Notes: generated by a model from the letters alone, not told the origin. DNA of 64,000 nucleotides from Roseateles_B sp041905785 (GCA_041905785.1 JAYRKJ010000015.1:1-64000), one strand, 5' to 3'; shown: positions 52,730 to 61,454, counted from the first letter of the stretch. Translations and numbers: made by a program.

Positions 52730-52790
52730 GGTGAAGTCCTTTGCTTGCAGGGAAGCGCCCCGCGGTGGGGCGCGGGGTAGGGAGAACGGG

Positions 52791-52922
52791 TCAGGTGCCG
52801 TTGTTCTCGATGATCGGACCGCCGGCCACCGTGGCGGCTTGGTCCGGGCTGAGTTCCTGTGGGGCGGGGGTGGTCGTGATGGGTTGTTGGTCTTGTCGGG
52901 TGTTGATCGGTTGCTGTTGCAT
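52791..52922 (-). CDS. Small double-glycine peptide B (43 aa)
   Basis: The peptide starts MQQQPINTRQDQQPITTTPA and has the same leader as peptide A (PQELSPDQAATVAGG), then the tail PIIENNGT. No clear ribosome site was found. The 60-bp leader block (52817-52876) matches peptide A at 56 of 60 bases. The tail-coding bases 52799-52818 match 19 of 20 with the 3' end of the neighbouring 133-residue protein gene. It lies 119 bp downstream of that gene on the same strand. Confidence 0.7.
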   Translation of the reverse strand: MQQQPINTRQDQQPITTTPAPQELSPDQAATVAGGPIIENNGT

Positions 52923-53040
52923 GGCTTGCTACTAGCTTTCAAAAGAAGCGTCCATCTGCGAAACGGGGCGACGAGGTCGGGGCTTAACTAGAGCCTTTAT
53001 ATCTGGCCATCAAGCCCCTTGACCCTCAAGCCCCAAGAGG

Positions 53041-53442
53041 TCAGAGGTCGTTGTTCTCGATAATCGGATCCTTGCTCGCAAACAGCTGAGTGTTGGCACC
53101 CTGGCTAGAGAAAAGCAAAATCACACCTTGCTGCACTTGCTGGGTGGTGGGCATGGCAATAGACACCGCATTGGCAGCGGCCAGGGTCATGCTGGGATCA
53201 ATTGCCGGTGTATCGACCCGATCATCAACGGCACCAACCAACAGCCAAGTGTTGGGCGTAGGGCTGGGGTTGGCACTCGCAAGATAGGGTACGAGCACAA
53301 AGGTGACAACGCCAGCGTCCTGGGGGATCTTCAGTGGCGATTCCACGCGCTGAGTACAGGCATAGTCGGTGTAATACGCGCAGACAGCACGGTTGGGCTC
53401 AACCGAAAGGGCGCCCGCCTGGACGTAAAAGGTATGGCTCAT
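53041..53442 (-). CDS. 133-residue protein of unknown function ending DPIIENNDL
   Basis: I do not recognise this protein with confidence. It has no signal peptide (MSHTFYVQAGALSVEPNRAV) and is rich in beta-prone sequence ('AGVVTFVLVPYLASA', 'NTWLLVGAVDD'). A central Ala-rich part precedes 'MPTTQQVQQGVILLFSSQG'. AGGAG lies eight bases before the ATG. The C-terminus FASKDPIIENNDL echoes the tail of peptide B (PIIENNGT). A distant resemblance to the AidA/PixA inclusion-body proteins crossed my mind but is too weak to claim. It lies 3 bp after the end of the STAND regulator gene and is probably co-transcribed with it. Confidence 0.75.
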   Translation of the reverse strand: MSHTFYVQAGALSVEPNRAVCAYYTDYACTQRVESPLKIPQDAGVVTFVLVPYLASANPSPTPNTWLLVGAVDDRVDTPAIDPSMTLAAANAVSIAMPTTQQVQQGVILLFSSQGANTQLFASKDPIIENNDL

Positions 53443-53445
53443 CGT

Positions 53446-56400
53446 TCAGCTCCTGGGTTCAGGGTAGGGAGATGACGCCGAGGGCGGCGTCGGGGTAGGG
53501 GCTGGGACCCAACTCCGCTGGGCCTCCAACCAGTCCTGCAGCGCTTGGGCAACCTGATCATGGCCCAAACAGCGGTGAGCACGAACACCGACAAGAGTTA
53601 GCCCAGCGTGAACGCGCATAAACGGCGCCAACTGCTCACCATTGAGCTCAGCAAGGATCTGATCGCAATGCGTCTGACTTCCGGTTGCCGACTCTGCAAT
53701 CCCCTGCAACAGTGATAGCTCCAACCTTGCCTGTGCCAGCTTCAAGTCCCCGCGAGCGTTTTCCGCGCCCCGCATGAGCAAGGCAAGCGTATCGCCGATG
53801 TACGTTATGGTAGAAGTTGCCGAAGCGTCGTGGCGTTGAACTCTCCGGCTAAGCAATTTCAGTTGCGCCAGTTCAGCCTGGAGTGGCATCCATCGGACCG
53901 GTATATCCCTGCCGCCACCCAGCGCAGCCAGACGCGCAATCAACCCGTCCGCTACCTCACCAGACACTCTTTGGACGCGAGCCAGGCCTGCTTCCGCCCG
54001 AATCAGGCTGGCGACCCAGAGGCGGTTCTTGGCGTCAAATGCCGCCAACTGATGGAATAGATCGACGGAGCGGAGAAAGTGACGAACTGCTTCATTCACC
54101 GCACCGTCACGCCAGTAGGCATCCCCCAACGCATACGCCGCATTCCCCTCCTTCTCCAGCCACGCATGGTCTCCGGGATATTTCACGCGGAGTGCATCCG
54201 CCTGCTCAAGGGCCCCCCGAAACGTCGCCTGCGCCGCAACATAGCGCCCCATCTGCACCAGCGTCGACCCAAGCCAACTGGCCGCGGTGACCTGAGACGC
54301 GCTCAACGCGGCGTCATCCGGCCGCTGCACATGAACTCGCTCCAACCCCGCCATCGAGCCACGAAATAGTGGCTCCGCCTCCGGCAACCGCCCCTGGTCC
54401 AGCAGCAGAATGCCCAGATTGCTTTGCGCGGAGGCCAACTCCACCTGCGCATCCAAATCCCCCGGCGCCACCCTCACCCACGCCTCGCTGACCTCCCTAT
54501 ACCGCGTCAGCGCCACCTCCGCCGGCTCGAACTTCCTCTGCGTGTAATAGATATGCCCCAGCCAGAACGCCGCCGCCCCCTGCGCCTTGCGCCAGGCGGG
54601 CAGCATCTCGGCGTTGGGCGGTTCGCCCGCCAGCAAGGCGTTGGCCTGCTGCAGCGGTTCCAGCGCCGTGTCCAGTTCGCGCTTGGAGACCCGCACCTCG
54701 CCGATCACGGTGAGGGCCTTGGCGCGCTGCAGGCGCTCCATCGCCGTCGCCTGCTCCTGCGCGCTGAGGTGGCTCAGGGCCTTGGCGCCCACGCTGTCCA
54801 GCAGTTCCAGACGGCCGATGGGGCGGAGCTTGTCGGCGAATTCGCCCAGCATGTAGGTGACCAGGTCGTCGGCTTGCTGGCGCCGCTGCTGGGCCACGGA
54901 TTCTGCGCGTTGGGCTCGCCAGGCCATGCCGCCGGCCAGCACGGTGAGCCCGGCCAGGGCCGCCACGGCGGCGCCTTTGAGACGGCCGGCCCAGGCGGCG
55001 CGGCGTTGGCAGCTGCTCAGGAAACGCTGCTCGCCCTCGGCCAAGGCCAGCAGGCCTTGGCGGCGCAGGGTCAGCGCGTCCTGCAGCTGCCGCCCGCGCG
55101 GCCAGAGGAATTCCGCCGCCCGGCCGCCCTGCTCCCAGCGCTGCACCTGCTGGCGCAGGCGAGCCCGGGTCTGCAGATCCTGGCGGTGCTGGGCGATCCA
55201 GTCGGTCACGCGGGGCCAGCGGCGCAGCAGGGCTTCATGGGCGACGCGGAAGCCGGGCTCTTCCTGCGCGCTGTCGCCGCGGTGCTCACTGACCAGCAAG
55301 CGCGCATCCACCAAGGCCTGCACCAGCTCGCGCTCGGCAGCACTGCGCAGCTCGCTCCACAGCGCGCGGCGGCTGCCGACCGGGCTGGCTTCGTCTTCGC
55401 CCACCAGCACCAGCAGGGAGAGCACGTGCGGCAGGGCCTCCTGCTGCACGGGCGTCAGGCCGCGGATAAGCTGTTCGGCCTGCTCGGCGATCACGCCTTC
55501 CAGCCCGCCAGCACCGCCGGTGGCACCACCCAGGGCCTGGTAGGCCGCAAAGCTCAGCTCGCCATGCGGGCTGCGCTGCTGATAGAGCTGTTCGAGCGTG
55601 TATTGCAGCAGCGGCAGGGCGTCGGGGCTGGCGGCGGCGGCGTCGCAGAGCAGGTCGTCCAGGCGCTGGTGCGTGGCCGTGTCGACGCCAAAGCTCAGGC
55701 CGGCGGCGCGGGCCGGCAGGCGCACCATCTGCGCGATCTCGGCGTGCTTGGGCGGCGCCAGGTCCAGGTGCCCGCCCTGGGTCTTGTCCCGCATCAGCCA
55801 GGCATGCTGGGCCAGCTGGGGGTAGTAGTCGTTGCGGCAGGCCGCCACCAGCAGCACGCTGCCGCTTTCGGCCAGTTGCTGCAGCAGGCGCAGGGCGGGT
55901 TCGCGCTGGGCTTCGTCCCCCAGCGGCGGGCGGAACAGGGCCTCCAGGCGGTCGATGAACAGCAGGGCGTAGGGCTGGCTCGCCGGCCCGCCGCCATCCT
56001 GGCGATGCAGGGCAGCGCGCAGCTCGGCCAGCACGGTGGCCGGGGTTTCCGTCAGCGCACGTGCCAGGTCGTGGGCGTTGAAGCCGGCCAGCAGAGGCTC
56101 GCCGGCGGGCGTCTCCCAGTCCATCAAGGCGGCCGCCAGGGCCAGGGCGAAGGCGGGCGGCGGCGACCCCGCCGCGGCGCCGTCGGGGGTCAGGCCCGTC
56201 AAGTCGGCCAGGTCGAGCTGGCTGCGGCTCAGCAGCCGCCAGCCGCCCTCCAGCGGCACGCGCTGCAGGGCCGGCACCAGGCCGGCGCTGACCAGCGAAG
56301 TCTTGCCCGAGCCGCTGGGCCCCAGCACCAGCACCAGGCCATGCCGGCGCTGCAGCTGCAGCGTGGCGCAGCGCAGCAGCTCCTGCGTGGACTGCTCGCG

Positions 56401-56859
56401 GCCGAAGAAGACCTCGGCGTGATCGGCATCGAAAGCCTGCAGACCGCGGAAGGGCGATCCCCCCTGCCAGGCACCGCTGCGCGCCAGCCCGCCGCCGCCG
56501 CGCACCGGCGCGATCACGCGGTAGCCGCGCTTGCGGATGGTCTCGATGTAGCGCGGCTCGGTGGCGCTGTCGCCCAACGCCTTGCGCAGCTGATTGATGC
56601 TCTTGTGGACGGGGTTGTCGCCCAGGCCGCCTTCGGCCAGGGCGTCGCCCCAGCAGGATTCCAGCAGGGCCTCGGCGCTGATCACCTCGCCGGGCGCGGC
56701 GCACAGGGCCAGCAGCACGGCCATGGCACGCGGCTCGATGGATTGCTCGCCCGCCGAGCCATGCAGCAGGCGGTTGGTGGCCGGATCGACCCGCCACTCG
56801 CCCAGCTCAAAGCGTTCGGCCGGCGCCTTCGCGGGCGCCGCTCGTCCCAAAACCGCCAT
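53446..56859 (-). CDS. Winged-helix / STAND-ATPase / TPR-like membrane regulator
   Basis: This 1137-residue regulator has an OmpR/CadC-type winged helix (about 15-118, ending 'RYIETIRKRGYRVIAPV'). A STAND/AAA-like NTPase follows, with FFGRE (151-155), Walker A GPSGSGKTS (180-188) and a likely Walker B 'YALLFIDRLEAL'. One membrane segment (about 635-655, 'VAALAGLTVLAGGMAW') and a helical-repeat, TPR-like C-terminal half (about 680-1120) complete it. This layout puts DNA binding and ATPase in the cytoplasm and the repeats in the periplasm, as in CadC-type sensors. It lies immediately upstream of the 133-residue protein and the two peptides on the same strand, and is the natural candidate to control or sense them. 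Confidence 0.88.
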   Translation of the reverse strand: MAVLGRAAPAKAPAERFELGEWRVDPATNRLLHGSAGEQSIEPRAMAVLLALCAAPGEVISAEALLESCWGDALAEGGLGDNPVHKSINQLRKALGDSATEPRYIETIRKRGYRVIAPVRGGGGLARSGAWQGGSPFRGLQAFDADHAEVFFGREQSTQELLRCATLQLQRRHGLVLVLGPSGSGKTSLVSAGLVPALQRVPLEGGWRLLSRSQLDLADLTGLTPDGAAAGSPPPAFALALAAALMDWETPAGEPLLAGFNAHDLARALTETPATVLAELRAALHRQDGGGPASQPYALLFIDRLEALFRPPLGDEAQREPALRLLQQLAESGSVLLVAACRNDYYPQLAQHAWLMRDKTQGGHLDLAPPKHAEIAQMVRLPARAAGLSFGVDTATHQRLDDLLCDAAAASPDALPLLQYTLEQLYQQRSPHGELSFAAYQALGGATGGAGGLEGVIAEQAEQLIRGLTPVQQEALPHVLSLLVLVGEDEASPVGSRRALWSELRSAAERELVQALVDARLLVSEHRGDSAQEEPGFRVAHEALLRRWPRVTDWIAQHRQDLQTRARLRQQVQRWEQGGRAAEFLWPRGRQLQDALTLRRQGLLALAEGEQRFLSSCQRRAAWAGRLKGAAVAALAGLTVLAGGMAWRAQRAESVAQQRRQQADDLVTYMLGEFADKLRPIGRLELLDSVGAKALSHLSAQEQATAMERLQRAKALTVIGEVRVSKRELDTALEPLQQANALLAGEPPNAEMLPAWRKAQGAAAFWLGHIYYTQRKFEPAEVALTRYREVSEAWVRVAPGDLDAQVELASAQSNLGILLLDQGRLPEAEPLFRGSMAGLERVHVQRPDDAALSASQVTAASWLGSTLVQMGRYVAAQATFRGALEQADALRVKYPGDHAWLEKEGNAAYALGDAYWRDGAVNEAVRHFLRSVDLFHQLAAFDAKNRLWVASLIRAEAGLARVQRVSGEVADGLIARLAALGGGRDIPVRWMPLQAELAQLKLLSRRVQRHDASATSTITYIGDTLALLMRGAENARGDLKLAQARLELSLLQGIAESATGSQTHCDQILAELNGEQLAPFMRVHAGLTLVGVRAHRCLGHDQVAQALQDWLEAQRSWVPAPTPTPPSASSPYPEPRS

Positions 56860-56898
56860 GCCTCACATCCATTGCGTTCGCAGGGCCGGGCCCGCCTG

Positions 56899-56911
56899 GG
56901 GTCAGGTCTTG
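56899..56911 (+). repeat. Recurrent 13-mer GGGTCAGGTCTTG (one of five copies)
   Basis: This copy lies between the STAND regulator start and the DUF2845 gene. Others are at 36699-36711, 40223-40235 and 52113-52125 (plus) and 51961-51973 (minus). The three plus-strand coding copies all spell Gly-Gln-Val-Leu with TTG, a leucine codon otherwise uncommon here. I recall similar sequences near REP-associated transposases, but no transposase is nearby. Confidence 0.6.
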
Positions 56912-57074
56912 CGCGTTTCTTTTACCGAGGCGCGGATGCCAGGAGCACCCGCAGATTGCCGGCGAGTATAGGGTTGGAAGGCACGGTCTGTTCACTTGGC
57001 CGTGCAGCATCAGAGGGGCAATCGCCCGGCTGTTCGGGGTTTTGCCAGGATCAGATGCGAATCAGCAAACCCGC

Positions 57075-57464
57075 TCAGGACCCGTAGCCCAGGTCCTTGA
57101 CCTCCACCAGCCGGCCGTTCTCGAAACGCAGCGCCTGCATGAACTGCTGCGGCCCGAAGTTGTAGACCCAGTCCTCGATCACCACGGGCACCTGGCGCTC
57201 GACCTCCACCGCGCTCTGCACGGCCGGGCCGCCGCCAGGCGGGCGTGTCCAGATCGTTTCCCGCACGCGTTCGGTGCGGTACTCGGTGCGCTGGCTCTGG
57301 CCAAAAGGCGGGCCGCATTTGCCCAGCACCTCGGCCTTGTGCAAGCCGGGGTCTATCACCCAGCTGTTGCAGCGAAAGGCCTGGGCCGGGCCATGAAAAA
57401 CGCCCAGCAGCGCGAGCAGCGCGGCAAGGCGTGGCAGGGATTTCGGGGGGCGGATGGATCTCAT
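57075..57464 (-). CDS. DUF2845-family exported protein
   Basis: This 129-residue protein has a signal peptide (MRSIRPPKSLPRLAALLALLGVFHGPAQA) followed by the DUF2845 pattern: 'FRCNSWVIDPGLHKAEVLGKCGPP' and 'VIEDWVYNFGPQQFMQALRFENGRLVEVKDLGYG'. The two cysteines probably form a disulfide. Function is unknown for the family. It lies 53 bp downstream of rpe. Confidence 0.88.
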   Translation of the reverse strand: MRSIRPPKSLPRLAALLALLGVFHGPAQAFRCNSWVIDPGLHKAEVLGKCGPPFGQSQRTEYRTERVRETIWTRPPGGGPAVQSAVEVERQVPVVIEDWVYNFGPQQFMQALRFENGRLVEVKDLGYGS

Positions 57465-57517
57465 GCGCCCTCAACGCGACAACAAGCGCCGGCGCTGACC
57501 GGCCGCCGCACGCAAGT

Positions 57518-58195
57518 TCAGCGCGCCAGCTCGGCCCGCATCGCGTCGATGACGGACTTGTAATCCGGCTTGCCGAAGATGGCGGAGCCGGCCACGAAGG
57601 TGTCGGCGCCGGCGTCGGCGATCTGGCGAATGTTGTCGACCTTGACGCCGCCATCGATCTCCAGGCGGATGTCACGACCGCTGGCATCAATGATCTTGCG
57701 GGCCTGCTCCAGCTTCTTCAGCGCACTGGGGATGAAGCTCTGCCCGCCAAAGCCAGGGTTCACACTCATGATCAGGACCAAGTCGACCTTGTCGATGACC
57801 CATTCCAGCACGTCCAGCGGAGTGGCGGGGTTGAAGACCAGGCCGGCCTGCTTGCCCTCGCCCTTGATCAGCTGCAGCGTGCGGTCCACATGGGCCGAGG
57901 CCTCGGGGTGGAAGCTGACCAGGTCGGCGCCGGCCTTGCAGAAGGCCTGGGCCAGGGCGTCCACGGGCTGGACCATCAGGTGCACGTCGATGGGCGCGGG
58001 CGTGCCGTCGGGCTTGACCGCATGCTTGCGCAGCGCCTCGCAGACCATGGGCCCGAAAGTCAGGTTGGGCACGTAATGGTTGTCCATCACGTCGAAGTGG
58101 ATCCAGTCGGCGCCGGCCGCCAGCACGTTGCGGACCTCCTCACCCAGGCGGGCGAAGTCGGCGGAGAGAATGCTGGGGGCGATGCGATGGCTCAT
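57518..58195 (-). CDS. rpe: Ribulose-phosphate 3-epimerase
   Basis: This 225-residue TIM-barrel enzyme interconverts ribulose 5-phosphate and xylulose 5-phosphate in the pentose phosphate and Calvin pathways. Metal-binding and catalytic motifs are intact: SILSADFARLGEEV, HFDVMDNHYVPNLTFGP, HLMV, MSVNPGFGGQSFIPSALKKL and LEIDGGVKVDN. Confidence 0.97.
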   Translation of the reverse strand: MSHRIAPSILSADFARLGEEVRNVLAAGADWIHFDVMDNHYVPNLTFGPMVCEALRKHAVKPDGTPAPIDVHLMVQPVDALAQAFCKAGADLVSFHPEASAHVDRTLQLIKGEGKQAGLVFNPATPLDVLEWVIDKVDLVLIMSVNPGFGGQSFIPSALKKLEQARKIIDASGRDIRLEIDGGVKVDNIRQIADAGADTFVAGSAIFGKPDYKSVIDAMRAELAR

Positions 58196-58303
58196 GGCGG
58201 GCTGTGCTTGAAGGAGATCGGACCCGGTCCTCTGGGCACCGGGTGGCAGAACCCGCGATTTTACGAAAGCGCCTCAGCCGGGAGCCGCCCGGCCCGCAGC
58301 GCC

Positions 58304-58915
58304 TCAGCGCGGCGGCGTGAAGGCTTGCCGCGCGGCGGTCACCTTGGCCCGCCAGGCGCAGCCCGGCGCATGGTCGTTGATCAAGCCCATGGCCTGCATG
58401 AAGGCATAGCAGGTCGTGGGCCCCACGAACTTGAAGCCGCGCGCGCGCAGGGTCTTGGAGAGCCGGCGCGAGGTCTCGGATTCACCCCGCACCGGCGCCT
58501 CGGGCGCGGCGCTTTCCTCAAAGCTCCAGAAGAAGGCGGCCAGCGAGCCAAATTCCTCGCGCAAGGCCGGCACCAGGCGGGCATTGTGGATGGCCGCCTC
58601 GATCTTGCCGCGATGGCGCACGATGCCGGCGTCAGCCAGCAGGCGCTGCACGTCCTGCTCGTCGAAGGCGGCGACCCGGGCGGGATCGAAGCCGGCAAAG
58701 GCGGCGCGGAAGGCCTCGCGCTTGGCGAGGATGGTGCGCCAGCTGAGGCCGGACTGAAAGCCTTCCAGGCACAGCTTCTCGAAGAGCCGTCGCTCCTCGG
58801 TGACGGGGTAGCCCCATTCGGTGTCGTGGTAGTGACGGTAGGCTTCGAAACCCGGCGCCTCGCACCAGGCGCAGCGGGCATGGCCATCCTCGGCCACATG
58901 GATTCTCGTGTTCAT
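58304..58915 (-). CDS. tag: DNA-3-methyladenine glycosylase I
   Basis: This 203-residue Tag-type glycosylase excises 3-methyladenine from DNA. The zinc-site Cys residues and family core are present: RCAWCEAPGFEAYRHYHDTEWG, LFEKLCLEGFQSGLSWRTIL and VGPTTCYAFMQAMGLINDH. It is divergent from apaG. Confidence 0.95.
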   Translation of the reverse strand: MNTRIHVAEDGHARCAWCEAPGFEAYRHYHDTEWGYPVTEERRLFEKLCLEGFQSGLSWRTILAKREAFRAAFAGFDPARVAAFDEQDVQRLLADAGIVRHRGKIEAAIHNARLVPALREEFGSLAAFFWSFEESAAPEAPVRGESETSRRLSKTLRARGFKFVGPTTCYAFMQAMGLINDHAPGCAWRAKVTAARQAFTPPR

Positions 58916-59052
58916 GGCAGGCCCCAGCAGGGTGTCGACAAAGGCCGCAGCTTAGGCGACAAGCGCGCGGCCCCGGCAGGCCAGAGCCCGTGCGCAGACC
59001 GCACGCCGCACGGAATGAGGGGGCTTTGCCCGCTGTCCCTAGAATGGACTGC

Positions 59053-59427
59053 ATGGCTCATCTCGAATTCAGCTGCAGCGTGCAGGTGGCCGCGCTGCCC
59101 GAGCAGACCGACGCCGAGCGCGGCCTGCATGCCTACAGCTACACCATCACCATCACGAACAGCGGCGACACCGCCGCCCAGCTGGTCGCGCGGGAATGGA
59201 CCATCACCGACGCCACCGGCACCGTGCAGGAGGTGCGCGGCCTGGCCGTGGTGGGCCACCAGCCCCTGCTGCAGCCGGGTGAGAGCTTCCGCTACAGCTC
59301 CTGGGCGCAGATCGCCACGCCGCAGGGCAGCATGCGCGGGCGCTATCTGTGCGTCAGCGAGGCCGCCGAGGTCTTCTACGCCGAGGTCCCCGAGTTCCTG
59401 CTGGCCGAGCCCAGCCAGCTGCATTGA
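59053..59427 (+). CDS. apaG: ApaG-family protein (Co2+/Mg2+ efflux protein ApaG)
   Basis: This 124-residue ApaG-fold protein opens MAHLEFSCSVQVAALPEQTD and carries 'YSYTITITNSGDTAAQLVAREWTITDATG', 'QPLLQPGESFRYSSWAQIATPQGSMRG' and 'FYAEVPEFLLAE'. The fold is an immunoglobulin-like/fibronectin sandwich; the proposed role is magnesium/cobalt balance. The ATG at 59053 is chosen by family alignment; one at 59044 is an alternative. Its stop overlaps the next start (TGATG). Confidence 0.95.
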   Translation: MAHLEFSCSVQVAALPEQTDAERGLHAYSYTITITNSGDTAAQLVAREWTITDATGTVQEVRGLAVVGHQPLLQPGESFRYSSWAQIATPQGSMRGRYLCVSEAAEVFYAEVPEFLLAEPSQLH

Positions 59428-61445
59428 TGGCGGGCTGGCTGTTCGTCCGCCCCGGGGCCTGGGACCTGCCGGCTCTGCTGAACGCGGCCGACGCCAAGGC
59501 CTCGCTGCCGGCCCGCAATCTGTGGCTGGCCCGGCTGCTGGAGTGGCTGCGCCATGCGCCCACGGTGCGCGATGACGAACGCGCGGCAGACGCCACCCCC
59601 CTGCCCCTGCTGCGCCTGAAGCACCTGCTCAATGTGCTGGAGCGCCATCCCGAGCACCAGGCCGCGGTGCGCAGCGTGATCGCCCGCTGCTGGGCGGAGC
59701 TCAATGCCATCGGCCTCTTTGCCGACGTCGGCTTCGCCCCGCGCATGGCCTTGTGGGGCGAGGTGTTCCATCGCCTGCGCCTGCGCCTGCTGCCGGGCAC
59801 CGTCGACACCACGGAGCTGGGCGAGCTCTTTGCCCAGCTCTTCCCCGACAGCGCCGACGAAGACTGGCTGCGCCGCATCGACGCCCCGCTGCTGGCCCGC
59901 CTGCAGGCGCTGATGTTCCCGCACGATGCAGACGGCAGCTGGCGCGCCCCCATGCGCGACGCCCTGACCGTGCTGGTCAGCACCGTGCGCGCAGCCGGGC
60001 TCTCCGGGCCGCTGCGCCTGCGCATGGGTGCCGACACGCTGGCCGGCCATCCCTTCGAGCAACTGGTGCGTGCCAGCGAGCAGTTCCTCAGCGCCCTGGA
60101 CGGCGGTGACGACACCGCGCTGCGCCAGGCGCTGCAGCTGCTGCGCGCCCTGCTGGACCAGTGCCGCGCCGCGGCGCAGTCCGTGCCCGAGCACCTGGAG
60201 ACCTATGGCGTCTCGGTGGACATCATGTTCGACGTGGAGCAGCTCACCGAGCGCCTGCGCCGCATCGAAGACCTGCTGGACTGCCTGGTGGCGCCGGACC
60301 CGGCACCGCGCCTGCTTCAGCTCTGCACCGAGCTGGTCCGCGTGACCCACGAGCGGCGCAGCCTGCGGACCCTCTTCGGCCGCCATTACTCGCTGCTGGC
60401 CCGCAAAGTGGCCGAGCGCAGCGCGGAGACCGGCGAACACTACATCACCCGCAACAGCGCCGAGTACCGCGACATGCTGCGCCGCGCCGCGGGCGGCGGC
60501 GCCGTCATCGCCGGCACCACCTTTGCCAAGTTCGCCGTGATGGCGCTGGGGCTCAGCGCCTTCTGGGCCGGCTTCTGGGCCGGTGCCAACTACGCGCTGA
60601 GTTTCGTCGTTATTCACCTCCTGCACTGGACGGTGGCCACCAAGCAGCCGGCGATGACGGCGCCGGCCATGGCCCACAAGCTGAGCCAGATCGCCACCGA
60701 GGAAGGCCTGAACGGCTTCGTCGACGAGGTGGCCCACCTGTTCCGCTCGCAGATCGCCGGCATCGTGGGCAATCTGGCCGTCGTGGCGCCGCTGGTGCTC
60801 CTGGTCCAGGGGGCCGCCTGGCTGATCGCCGGCCAGCCGCTGGTGGGCAGCAAGGACGCGCACTATGTGCTGCACTCGCTCAGCGGGGTCGGCACCTCGT
60901 GGTTCTTCGCCGCCTTCACCGGGGTGCTGCTCTTCATTTCCAGCCTGATCGCGGGATGGGCGGAGAACTGGTTCGTCTTCCACCGCCTGGACAGCGCCAT
61001 TGCCTGGAACCCGCGCATCGTCGCGCGCCTGGGCCCCACCCGCGCCCAAGCCTGGGCGGCCTGGTGGCGAACGAACATCTCCGGCATGGCGGCCAACATC
61101 TGCCTGGGCCTGATGCTGGGTCTGGTGCCGGCGCTGCTGCAGTTCCTGGGCCTGCCGCTGGAGGTGCGCCATGTGACGCTGTCCACCGGCCAGCTGGCCG
61201 CCGCGGTCGGGGCCCTGGGGCCCGGCGTGATGCTCACGGCGCCCTTCTGGCTCTGCGTGCTGGGCATCCTGGGCACGGGCTTGCTGAACCTCGGGGTGAG
61301 CTTCACCCTGGCCTTTCGCGTGGCGCTGCGCTCGCGCGGCATCCAATTGGCCGACCGGGCGCGCCTGCGGCGGGCCATCTGGCAGCGCTGGCGCAGTGCG
61401 CCTGGCAGCTTCCTGCGCCCGCCTGCCCAGCAGGAGCGGCGCTGA
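59427..61445 (+). CDS. Gcr-family membrane protein ('site-specific recombinase')
   Basis: This 672-residue protein starts at 59427 (MAGWLFVRPGAWDLPALLNA), overlapping apaG by one base. It matches the betaproteobacterial family annotated as site-specific recombinase Gcr. The C-terminal half has at least five hydrophobic segments ('GTTFAKFAVMALGLSAFWAGFWAGANYALSFVVIHLLHW', 'GNLAVVAPLVLLVQGAAWLIAGQPL', 'WFFAAFTGVLLFISSLIAGW'). I see no tyrosine- or serine-recombinase active site. It is best read as an inner-membrane protein of unknown role whose name may mislead. Confidence 0.88.
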   Translation: MAGWLFVRPGAWDLPALLNAADAKASLPARNLWLARLLEWLRHAPTVRDDERAADATPLPLLRLKHLLNVLERHPEHQAAVRSVIARCWAELNAIGLFADVGFAPRMALWGEVFHRLRLRLLPGTVDTTELGELFAQLFPDSADEDWLRRIDAPLLARLQALMFPHDADGSWRAPMRDALTVLVSTVRAAGLSGPLRLRMGADTLAGHPFEQLVRASEQFLSALDGGDDTALRQALQLLRALLDQCRAAAQSVPEHLETYGVSVDIMFDVEQLTERLRRIEDLLDCLVAPDPAPRLLQLCTELVRVTHERRSLRTLFGRHYSLLARKVAERSAETGEHYITRNSAEYRDMLRRAAGGGAVIAGTTFAKFAVMALGLSAFWAGFWAGANYALSFVVIHLLHWTVATKQPAMTAPAMAHKLSQIATEEGLNGFVDEVAHLFRSQIAGIVGNLAVVAPLVLLVQGAAWLIAGQPLVGSKDAHYVLHSLSGVGTSWFFAAFTGVLLFISSLIAGWAENWFVFHRLDSAIAWNPRIVARLGPTRAQAWAAWWRTNISGMAANICLGLMLGLVPALLQFLGLPLEVRHVTLSTGQLAAAVGALGPGVMLTAPFWLCVLGILGTGLLNLGVSFTLAFRVALRSRGIQLADRARLRRAIWQRWRSAPGSFLRPPAQQERR

Positions 61446-61454
61446 AGCGCTGGC

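Noticed and set aside
53041..53442. Assignment of the 133-residue protein to the AidA/PixA family
   Set aside because: Only a loose similarity around a late Asp-Pro and the general beta-rich character; too weak without a profile search.
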